From assembly GCA_964431285.1 (NCBI GenBank), contig CAYSJO010000235.1:1-6542 (forward strand): DNA of 6,542 bases, given 5' to 3'. The translations under genes and the position numbers were made by a program. The stretch is from CAUZFZ01 sp964431285 (GTDB lineage: Bacteria; Planctomycetota; Planctomycetia; Planctomycetales; Planctomycetaceae). This document shows positions 1 to 6,399 of this stretch, piece after piece. Every line of letters starts with the position of its first letter. The stretch's first letter is position 1. Under the pieces are notes generated by a model. It was not told where the DNA came from and searched no databases. It worked only from the letters and a program-made list of their open reading frames with translations.

Positions 1-2
1 GT

Positions 3-610
3 CTGAACGAGCTGATCAAACGGGAGCCACAGCCCTGGCATCACTTTCATGCGCCAGTGGTACCGCTATTGTTCTGGGCAGCGGCACACGGAGCAGAACG
101 CCTGCTGCATCAGGAATCGTTCTGGCTGGTGCGTCTAACCGAACGACTGTCGCGCGGCGTACCTGAAAGTATGCTCCGGCGTTTGTGCTGTCTCTGTGTC
201 TCTGCCTTGGGGCGTTCGTTGGTGCCAGTCCGCTGGGAATCCGGTTCTGGAATCCCGGCTCGTTCTACTACTGGAGATCGCTGTACGTCCCCGGCCGCCG
301 CGCCGAGCTGTTTCCCCTGGTTCTGGAACAGATCCCACCGGACGCACGAGTCGCGTCGACGGACTTCGTGCATTCTCGATTCACTCACCACGAGCGTTCG
401 TACGACTACAGCAACTACCGCCGCGAGGTGTCGTCCTACGAAAACTGCGTGCCAGACGATACAGACTTCATCGTGATCGATACGCGGCACCACTACAGCG
501 AGATCCACAGTCCGGATCAGGTCCGCGAACTGCAGATCGAGCCAGAGAAATGGCAGTTACTAGACGACAGCACCGACGGATACTTCATCGTGCTCCGACG
601 CAGATACTGA
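3..610 (+). pseudogene. DUF2079-like integral membrane protein, 3' part, frameshifted
   Basis: The reading frame enters from the left edge, so the N-terminus is missing. Codons from position 3 to 167 give 55 residues including 'HFHAPVVPLLFWAAA', which resembles the H-x-H-x-P-x-x-P segment of DUF2079 membrane proteins. The protein then continues in another frame from position 167: a hydrophobic helix 'FVLSLCLCLGAFVGASPLG', then an extramembrane tail with 'IPPDARVASTD' and 'DTDFIVIDTRHHY', typical of the DUF2079 C-terminus (the 'iPpdasVaat' and 'aDYVvlD' positions). It stops at TGA 608-610. Restoring one A in the AAA run at 166-168 gives a continuous '...GVPEKYAPAFVLSL...', so a single-base deletion, or a sequencing error, is the simplest explanation. 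The family is a group of predicted multi-pass membrane proteins of unknown function, possibly related to GT-C glycosyltransferases. Family assignment is from memory of its motifs; the frame change is seen directly. Confidence -1.
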
Positions 611-698
611 ACGCCGCATATAGCCCTGGGAAGGCAAGGCTCCCGCCCGCCTCGAAACCGTCGACCACCGAATGCAGTGAATGGCGACAGGCCGACGC

Positions 699-712
699 GC
701 CCGTGACCGGGC
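699..712. other. Small GC hairpin in the convergent gap
   Basis: GCCCG-TGAC-CGGGC is a perfect 5-bp stem with a 4-nt loop, lying 4 nt beyond the kinase stop codon on the minus strand. No T-tract follows on either strand, so it is at best a weak or factor-assisted terminator serving the two converging genes. The rest of the 611-716 gap shows nothing recognisable. Confidence -1.
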
Positions 713-716
713 ATGG

Positions 717-3700
717 TCAGTTGTTGTTCTGTGGGGGTTTCGGAGCAAATGCCTGTCGAAACTCTGGTCGGTTACGAATCGGGTTGAGCGCCGTGTCAGC
801 CTGTAGCGTTTGAGCGACGGCAGCCCGTTGGCCCGGACCGGCAGCGTTGATGGCCTGTGCGATAATCTGGATCGCTTTCACGGTGAGTTGACTGGCCAGC
901 TTCTCTCGGTCCTCGGGCTTGCGGCGTCCATCCTGCAGCACTTTGCCCACCGCCTGAGCGTAGATCGTCGCCGCGTTGTAAATGTGCGGCCAGGCACTCG
1001 GCCCTTCGACTTCGACCTGTTTCGCCGCTCGTTTCACGGCTTCGTCCGCGTCGGCGATCGCACGCGCATAGTCGCCCAGCATGACACGGGAATAGCCACG
1101 CCCGTTCCACGCATCGGCGTTGTCCGGGTTCTTTGACACGGCGGCATCGAAATCAGCCAGAGCCAGTTGATTCGCTTCCAGCAGATAGGCCCAGCCGCGT
1201 CGCACCAGCATGTTGGCCGACGGCTCCAGCTCCAGCGCCCGTGTGTAGTCGTTCATCGCTTCGCGAAAGCGTCCCAGCTTGGAATACGCCAGAGATCTGG
1301 CTCGGTAAACGTCGCCCACCGGTGGACCGAATTCGAGACACTTCGTGAAGGCCGCGACAGCTTCCTCGTCGCGGTTCAGAGCCAGCAGGACTTCGGCCTT
1401 CAGGCGATATGTGTTCGAGTTTTTCGAATTGGCCACGATGGACTTGTCGTAGGCCTCCAGAGCCATTTCCGGTTCGTCGCCGCGGTTCCGGATATTGCCA
1501 ATCTGGTAATGTGCGTCGGCCTGCGAAAGCGGATCATCGTCCAGCTCGACCACGCGTTCAAAATCGGCGCGCGCGTCGTCCGCCTTCATCAGTTGTAGTC
1601 GTGTCAGAGCGCGGATGCGATAGGCCTTGACGTTGTTCTCATCCAGCTCGACGGCTCTTGTCAGAGCGGCTTCGGAATCCGAGTACTTCTTTTGAATTCG
1701 GTAAACCTCGCCGAGGTTTACGAACGGACCAGCGTATCCCGCACGCAACTCGGCGGCTCGTTCAAAATCGGCGATGGCGTCGTGCAGTTTTTCCTGAGCC
1801 ACGTAGACAGCTCCGCGATTGAGATAAACCGCGTACAGGTTTGGATCGAGTTCCCCCGCCCGGTCGAGGTCGGCCTCAGCCGCCCCGAACTGTTTCAGCG
1901 AGGCATAAGCAATACCGCGCGACAGGTAACAGATCCGCTCATCGGGTCGCCGGGCGATGCAGGCCGTGTAGCCGGCGACCGCCGCGTCCGCCTGACCACT
2001 CAGCAGATGTGTCAGCGCCATCTGATGCAACGACCAGAAGTGATCGGGTTCTGCCTGCAGCGCCAGACGGTACGACTGCAGTGCATCCTCGAACTTGCCG
2101 GAGCGACGCTGTTCCTCGCCGACCAGAAACAGGTCAAGTGCTGTCGTCGGATTGTGGCCTTCAGCGTCGGACAGCGTGAGATCACGTTGGTTGATGTCAC
2201 CGGCGGCGTCGTAGTACCGGGCTCGTCTGAGAAACAGGGCCCGCGACTGGATGCCCAGTGCCTCGGCCTGCTGCAGTGCCTTAAGCGCCTTTGCTGCGGC
2301 CGCCTTGCGGGACTCTTCGTCGTCGTTCTGAACCAGCGTCAATTCCGTCTCCGCATAGATCAGCAGCAATTCGTAGGAGCCACTTCGCACCTTCTCCACT
2401 TGTGACTCCGAGAGCAACGGTGGCGCCGACGTCAGGTAATCCTCGGACAAACCACCGTAAAGTTGAAACGCCGAATCGGCAGCGTTTTGTGCGGTGCCCG
2501 CATTCTGAAGTAGGTCATCTCCGGTCGTGACCGTCGCGTAGAACCGTGCCCGATCAGCAAGGTCAAGGAACTTCTGGTACTGCTGCTGTGCCAAGGCGCG
2601 ACGCTCCTGACTTTCGATCTGTTGTGTGACAGCGTTGAGTTTCGCCTCGGCCCGGCCGTGCAGTTCGGTCAGATCCGGTTCGTCCGCCAGATTCGTCACA
2701 ATTGCGGTCAACGCCGCCAGGGCGTCGTTGAGTTCGTTCCTCGCCTCAATCATGTCCCGTATCAGAATCAGTTCCTGCTCGACATCGAGCGTCTGCGCGT
2801 TCAACCGGTCGCGCTCCGCAGCCTCGATCAAACCGTCGACTGCCGCCAGCGACTCTTCACCTTCGACCAGACTGTCGGCTTCGTTGAGCAGCACCTTCGC
2901 TTCGTCAAAGTCGCCGGTCCCGGACAGTTTTTTCGCTTCATCCATTTTGGATTCGACGGTGGTCTGCAGCTCGTTGAGACGCGCTGATTCCCAGCTGCTC
3001 CAGGCGAGCGAGCCGAGAATCACCACCAGCACGACAGCGGACGATGTTGTGACTAGTGTGCGATGCCGTTTGACCCAGCGGCGAGTACGCTCATACCAGG
3101 GCTCGGGATACGCGGACACGGGTTCGTCGGCGAGGTAGTCCTCGATGTCGCGTGCCAGTTCGAGCGCCGTTGTGTACCGATCCTCGCGGCGCTTGGACAG
3201 CGCCTTCAGGGCAATGGCGTCAAGTTGACGCGGCGTCGTGGGAACGATTTCGATCGGCGGCCTGATCGGTTTGTTTTTCACGTGGTCGAGCATCTGGGTC
3301 ATCTTGCCGCGCGGAATGGGGGCATCGTTGGTCAGAATCTCGTAGAGAATTGCTCCCAGCGAGTAGATGTCCGTGCGCGCATCCATCAGATTCAGTTTGC
3401 CCTCGGCCTGTTCCGGAGGCATGTAGGCAGGCGTACCCATCACAGAGCCGTATTTCGTTTCCGTACCTTCGGACCGTGAGTCCGTCTTCACGGTGGCCGT
3501 GATGTGTGCGGGGGACAGCGACAGGCCTCGTGACTCGTCCATGATCTTTGTCACATTCGTCGCCTCCGAAAGATCACCGAGAGACTCTGCCGATGGTTCT
3601 TCATCGGCATCGAACTTATCGTCATAGTTACCGCTGACCTTCACGCCGCCCTCCCCGCCCGCTTCGTGCGAGTCAAGGATCTTGGCCAGACCCCAGTCAA

Positions 3701-4778
3701 GAACCAGTGTCTCGCCGAATCCGCCGAGCATGACGTTCTGCGGTTTCAGGTCTCGGTGCAGCACTCCCCGTTCGTGCGCAAAGGCCATCGCGTTGCATGT
3801 GTCGATCAGGCCACGCAGCAATTGAATAAACATGCGTTTGTATTCGACAGACTCCTTTGACAGCTTGTGCATCTCCTCGATGACGTCCTTCATCTCCGTA
3901 CCATGAATCAACTTCATGGCGTAAAACGGCTCGCCACTTTCCTTGTTGCCCAGATCGTAAATCGGCACGATGCAGGGATGCTCCAATTGTCCGGTGATCT
4001 GTGCTTCCTGCACGAATCGTTCGACCACTCGCGGCCGCTTCAACGCTCGGGGCAACAACTCCTTGTAGGCCACGTCGCGGTGAATCCGCTGGTCATTGGC
4101 CTTCCAGATGTTCCCCATGCCACCGTGCGCAAAGTTGTCAACCAGTTCGTACCGCGGCCCCTCGGACTCAGACTTCTTCGGTTCCGCGGCCTTGCCGCGT
4201 TTCGATTTGCTGCCCTTGCCCTTAACGAAGCTCAGCCTGGATTTTGATCCGGACTGAGATTCACCTGTCGAGGTTTCCGAGACGGAATCCAATGCCTGGC
4301 TCTCGAGAACGGTCGCTGCTGGCGCACCGTCAATCATCTGTGTCGGGACTTCCTCCCTCACCATTGTCGGATCATCGTTGCCGCGCGGAGGTTCGTCGTC
4401 GTCGCCGTAGACGGTCAGGTCATCATCCTCTGACTCATCCGGCACGACTGTCAGATCATCTTCGATCGGCGGCTCGACGACTGTCGCCGGGACAGAGTCC
4501 GACACAACGGTGGCGGCCGGTTCCATGTCGGGACTGACGGTTTGATCGTCGTCGGGAAACACTGCTGCGTCATCGTCATCATCGTCCGTCACGACAGTGG
4601 CAGCATCGGTTTCTGGACTCTCGTCCGGAAACACCGTGGCGTCATCGTCGTCGAGGCCCAGTGTGGCATCAAATTCCGGTGCACGGTTGTCTGGGACGAC
4701 TGTCGGAGCGTCATACACACCCTCGACGTCACCACCGATTGTTGGGTCCAGTTCGTTCCGCTGGCCGGGATCAGTCAC
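717..4778 (-). CDS. Transmembrane Ser/Thr protein kinase with C-terminal TPR array
   Basis: A Hanks-type Ser/Thr kinase of 1,353 residues counted from GTG 4778-4776. Residues 1-160 are acidic with repeated T-hydrophobic-x-x-D motifs; 184-204 form a Lys-rich linker. The kinase domain spans about 209-550: G-loop 'HGGMGNIW' (G219, G220, G222), catalytic Lys239 in 'VAYK', Glu258, 'HRDLKPQN' (Asp343, Lys345, Asn348), 'DWG' 361-363 in place of DFG, 'GTPAYMPPEQA' 448-458, Asp470 in 'DIYSLG', and Arg534. All catalytic residues are present, so it should be active. The stretch between DWG and GTPAY is about 80 residues, far longer than usual. One membrane helix (about 575-596) follows an Arg/Lys-rich stretch, which places the kinase in the cytoplasm and the C-terminus in the periplasm. 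Residues 598-740 are helical, possibly coiled coil; about 11 TPRs occupy 879-1255. The end ('NPIRNRPEFRQAF') is typical of planctomycete kinases. Substrate and ligand are unknown. The gene stands alone and converges on the DUF2079-like gene. The GTG was preferred to the TTG at 4784 because of ribosome-binding-site spacing. Confidence -1.
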   Translation of the reverse strand: MTDPGQRNELDPTIGGDVEGVYDAPTVVPDNRAPEFDATLGLDDDDATVFPDESPETDAATVVTDDDDDDAAVFPDDDQTVSPDMEPAATVVSDSVPATVVEPPIEDDLTVVPDESEDDDLTVYGDDDEPPRGNDDPTMVREEVPTQMIDGAPAATVLESQALDSVSETSTGESQSGSKSRLSFVKGKGSKSKRGKAAEPKKSESEGPRYELVDNFAHGGMGNIWKANDQRIHRDVAYKELLPRALKRPRVVERFVQEAQITGQLEHPCIVPIYDLGNKESGEPFYAMKLIHGTEMKDVIEEMHKLSKESVEYKRMFIQLLRGLIDTCNAMAFAHERGVLHRDLKPQNVMLGGFGETLVLDWGLAKILDSHEAGGEGGVKVSGNYDDKFDADEEPSAESLGDLSEATNVTKIMDESRGLSLSPAHITATVKTDSRSEGTETKYGSVMGTPAYMPPEQAEGKLNLMDARTDIYSLGAILYEILTNDAPIPRGKMTQMLDHVKNKPIRPPIEIVPTTPRQLDAIALKALSKRREDRYTTALELARDIEDYLADEPVSAYPEPWYERTRRWVKRHRTLVTTSSAVVLVVILGSLAWSSWESARLNELQTTVESKMDEAKKLSGTGDFDEAKVLLNEADSLVEGEESLAAVDGLIEAAERDRLNAQTLDVEQELILIRDMIEARNELNDALAALTAIVTNLADEPDLTELHGRAEAKLNAVTQQIESQERRALAQQQYQKFLDLADRARFYATVTTGDDLLQNAGTAQNAADSAFQLYGGLSEDYLTSAPPLLSESQVEKVRSGSYELLLIYAETELTLVQNDDEESRKAAAAKALKALQQAEALGIQSRALFLRRARYYDAAGDINQRDLTLSDAEGHNPTTALDLFLVGEEQRRSGKFEDALQSYRLALQAEPDHFWSLHQMALTHLLSGQADAAVAGYTACIARRPDERICYLSRGIAYASLKQFGAAEADLDRAGELDPNLYAVYLNRGAVYVAQEKLHDAIADFERAAELRAGYAGPFVNLGEVYRIQKKYSDSEAALTRAVELDENNVKAYRIRALTRLQLMKADDARADFERVVELDDDPLSQADAHYQIGNIRNRGDEPEMALEAYDKSIVANSKNSNTYRLKAEVLLALNRDEEAVAAFTKCLEFGPPVGDVYRARSLAYSKLGRFREAMNDYTRALELEPSANMLVRRGWAYLLEANQLALADFDAAVSKNPDNADAWNGRGYSRVMLGDYARAIADADEAVKRAAKQVEVEGPSAWPHIYNAATIYAQAVGKVLQDGRRKPEDREKLASQLTVKAIQIIAQAINAAGPGQRAAVAQTLQADTALNPIRNRPEFRQAFAPKPPQNNN

Positions 4779-4784
4779 GGTCAA

Positions 4785-4790
4785 CTCCCT
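4785..4790 (-). promoter_or_regulatory. Ribosome binding site deciding the kinase start
   Basis: The minus strand reads AGGGAG-TTGACC-GTG. The purine-rich AGGGAG touches the TTG codon at 4784-4782 with no spacing, which is unusable for that codon, but sits 6 nt before the GTG at 4778-4776, which is ideal. This favours GTG as the true start and shortens the protein by two residues. An in-frame stop at 4838-4836 excludes any much longer product. Confidence -1.
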
Positions 4791-4908
4791 GTGGATACGG
4801 CATTCTGCGATGCACCACGGGCGTCCGCGGCGATGTCAACGGCGCACAGTCTGAGGCCTTTGCAGCGCGGACTCAATCTCGCCGGTGACCAGACCCACCA
4901 CAATTATT

Positions 4909-4922
4909 CGGCAGCACTGCCG
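4909..4922. other. Inverted repeat upstream of the kinase
   Basis: CGGCAG-CA-CTGCCG is a perfect 6-bp inverted repeat with a 2-nt centre; as RNA it would fold with 5 bp and a 4-nt loop. On the minus strand it is followed by the A+T-rich AATAATT. It lies about 130 bp upstream of the kinase start and could be a weak terminator for upstream transcription or a dimeric binding site. Neither role is established. Confidence -1.
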
Positions 4923-5370
4923 TCGTCAGTCCGGTCCGCTGCCCAAGGAGAGTCTGTCGTCAGCCTGTTTCGCTCGTTGACGTCCAGCCACGCGACGCGG
5001 CGCCGGGCCGGCGGGCGAGTCGTTGGTGCGTCTGTGTTGTCCGCTGCGCCGAGCTTCCACATCCCGTCGCGGCCAGAGCAGAGCCTTCAGATCATCAGGT
5101 ATTAGCACCGATCTGTGGGTGTTGACCAGTTGAGGTCAGTTGTTTGATCAGGCTGGACTCGGTACTCGGGCGATGGCCACGATGGCTTGGCGCTGGGTGC
5201 CGATTCTGTGCAGATACGCTGGCTGGTTCCCGCTGCCATCGGATCTAGAGTCGGTCCGGCTTGTCCCTTAACTCGGAAACGCCCCGGATGGCGCGTGTAG
5301 CGGCTTCAGTGCAAAAATCGACGTTCTCTGGGGTATCGATTCCACACACTCGACCGTACCGTCCTGTAAT

Positions 5371-5380
5371 CCCCCCCCCC
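5371..5380. repeat. C10 homopolymer tract
   Basis: Ten consecutive C residues lie between TGTAAT and GCCTCTGCGG. No confident gene covers it, so it cannot be assigned a phase-variation role. Homopolymers of this length are prone to slippage and to assembly length errors. Confidence -1.
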
Positions 5381-5487
5381 GCCTCTGCGGATTAGTGATT
5401 AAGTAGCGCCAACCTTGGCGATCCTGTTCGCCTACCGTCATGAGCAGGGGGCAACGCAGCCTGGTCCGAAACGACTCCGCCAGAGTC

Positions 5488-5517
5488 AGTGTCACCTGAA
5501 GTGTCACCGAATTCGGT
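5488..5517. repeat. 12-bp tandem repeat next to a 12-bp palindrome
   Basis: The 9-mer AGTGTCACC occurs at 5488-5496 and again at 5500-5508, a period of 12. The second copy runs into ACCGAATTCGGT (5506-5517), a perfect 12-bp palindrome. The arrangement resembles a compact protein-binding site, but no regulator or target gene is apparent. It lies about 80 bp beyond the 3' end of the tRNA-like sequence, in that sequence's transcriptional direction. Confidence -1.
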
Positions 5518-5592
5518 TCTGCGCCTGCCATACACAAATGAAACGGCCACTGTCCCAACGTGCAATCGCAGGCAATCAGACAGTGACCGGAT

Positions 5593-5654
5593 GCCGATCA
5601 AACGGCGACGCTGCAACCTAAATCCTGCGCGTCTGCCAATTCCGCCTCTCTCGC
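5593..5654 (-). pseudogene. tRNA-Leu(UAG)-like remnant, 3' half degenerate
   Basis: On the minus strand, 5654-5648 (GCGAGAG) could be the 5' acceptor strand. It is followed by A, G, and a canonical class II D-arm: GCG, loop GAATTGGCAGA, CGC (5644-5629). The anticodon loop TTTAGGT (5622-5616) places a TAG (UAG) anticodon, which reads Leu. The anticodon stem, CAGGA against TGCAG, pairs at only 3 of 5 positions. The long Leu variable arm is absent. A T-arm-like GCCG-TTTGAT-CGGC (5606-5593) has only a 6-nt loop and T instead of C at position 56. No CTCTCGC acceptor complement or CCA is visible. The D-arm match is strong; the loss of function is inferred from the missing pairings. Read as protein, this stretch gives 'GGIGRRAGFRLQ', a familiar spurious translation of tRNA-Leu genes. 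Confidence -1.
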
Positions 5655-6086
5655 ACGTGTGGACCAGAGACGAGCATCCGGTCGAGCCTGCCACGATGCG
5701 TACGTTAGGCAATCGCTCTTCGGATCAACATCGACGCCAGCCGAATTGCCTGTCCGGCACGCCGTGCGACGCAACGAATGTCGCGCGGACGGGCATGATC
5801 CGGCTGGAGGCGTTTCAGTTGCCCGTTGTGCTCTTCGAAACGAAGCTGCTGCGGGTCTCTTCCGTCGATTTCGCCATCATTTTCCGCGTGAACCAGAAAA
5901 GAGCGTTCTCCATGTGTCAGTTCCCTGCCCTGCCACAGGCCGTTTGCCGCCAGTCGTTCCTGCTGCACTTTCAGGAGTCCAGACTGCGACAAGGAGCGAC
6001 AGCACTTGTGCTGGGAGCGTTTCTGTGGGTCGCTCCGCAATGGACTCTCGCGGCTGCTCCTGACAAGCCAGGCAGCCGTCCGAATA

Positions 6087-6112
6087 CCCCGGTTGCAAGC
6101 AAGCAACCGGGG
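6087..6112. repeat. Perfect 10-bp hairpin
   Basis: CCCCGGTTGC-AAGCAA-GCAACCGGGG is a perfect 10-bp inverted repeat with a 6-nt loop. It would be very stable as RNA on either strand. No T-tract follows in either direction, so a classical intrinsic terminator is unlikely. It lies about 290 bp beyond the stop codon of the minus-strand TPR gene. Confidence -1.
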
Positions 6113-6210
6113 CCACCCGCGTTGGCCGGCTGCAGAGTCAGCATGACCCGGCCCGGACCGCCGGTGACAGGGTTCAGCGAGCAGTTCATACGAATGCGCT
6201 CGCCGGCCGG

Positions 6211-6245
6211 GCGGCACGACTTGCCCGCAACCAGAGTCGTGCCGC
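6211..6245. repeat. Perfect 11-bp hairpin
   Basis: GCGGCACGACT (6211-6221) is exactly complementary to AGTCGTGCCGC (6235-6245), separated by 13 nt. The stem is G+C-rich and fully paired. No T-tract follows on either strand. It is the nearest strong structure downstream of the minus-strand TPR gene (stop at 6400) and could protect or end that transcript with Rho, but this is inference. Confidence -1.
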
Positions 6246-6377
6246 ACAGGACAGCCGCATGCCAGCGGGTAAAGCATCCGTCGTGCCGTCGTACAGACGC
6301 GATCAACCACGGCGACCGGCGGTATACCCGCACTCTGACCTTTGCGAGCGCCACGAGTGTTTGAGTTTGCGGCGAAT

Positions 6378-6387
6378 GCGTATACGC
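6378..6387. repeat. 10-bp palindrome after the TPR gene stop
   Basis: GCGTATACGC is a perfect 10-bp palindrome starting 13 nt beyond the minus-strand TAG. It overlaps the degenerate extra TPR repeat described among the findings and may have arisen by chance. No function is assigned. Confidence -1.
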
Positions 6388-6399
6388 TGGTCCGTGGAA

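Larger units (their letters stand above)
4785..6399. other. Gene-poor interval of about 1.6 kb
   Basis: No open frame here shows a recognisable domain, sustained coding character and a credible start together. Open frames exist on both strands (up to about 290 codons on the plus strand at 5489-6364), but their translations are rich in Arg, Pro, Ser and Cys in mixed order, as expected of chance frames in G+C-rich DNA. The interval holds a tRNA-Leu-like remnant, a C10 homopolymer, a 12-bp tandem repeat with an adjacent palindrome, and a cluster of inverted repeats from about 5950 to 6245. It reads as an eroded intergenic region, or possibly the remains of an old insertion. A structured RNA of unknown type cannot be excluded. 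Confidence -1.

Noticed and set aside
57..476. Reading the first frame straight through as a 139-residue protein
   Set aside because: After about residue 37 of that frame (position 167) the translation becomes Ser/Thr/Arg-rich noise, while the family-like sequence continues in the neighbouring frame.
717..4784. Multiple plus-strand open frames inside the kinase gene (for example 1692-2405 and 3867-4247)
   Set aside because: They are antisense shadows of a long gene with clear kinase and TPR domains; none has its own recognisable domain.
4834..4839. Perfect TTGACA -35-like hexamer on the minus strand upstream of the kinase
   Set aside because: No acceptable -10 hexamer lies 16-18 bp downstream, and planctomycete promoter consensus is not well enough known to rely on it.
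4926..5108. Minus-strand 60-codon frame just upstream of the kinase, ending next to the 4909-4922 inverted repeat
   Set aside because: Very Arg-rich with no recognisable motif, a GTG start and no convincing ribosome binding site. The adjacent hairpin is only weak support.
5123..5138. TGACC-AGTTGA-GGTCA inverted repeat
   Set aside because: Only 5 bp with no associated gene or regulator; chance is likely.
5407..5420. CGCCAA-CC-TTGGCG inverted repeat
   Set aside because: Short arms, no T-tract and no gene ending nearby; not distinguishable from chance.
5705..6310. Minus-strand open frame of 201 codons whose C-terminal half ('ELTHGERSFLVHAENDGEID') looks somewhat protein-like
   Set aside because: I recognise no family. 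The N-terminal half is rich in Arg, Cys and Pro and spans both strong hairpins, and there is no clear start. It could be a decayed gene fragment; a translated search would decide.
5489..6364. Plus-strand open frame of 291 codons with a signal-peptide-like stretch 'LRQGATALVLGAFLWVAPQW' followed by an AAA motif
   Set aside because: Most of the translation has no coherent hydrophobic or domain pattern, the N-terminal part runs antisense through the tRNA-like sequence, and no convincing ribosome binding site precedes the internal ATG at 5911. The signal-like patch may be chance.
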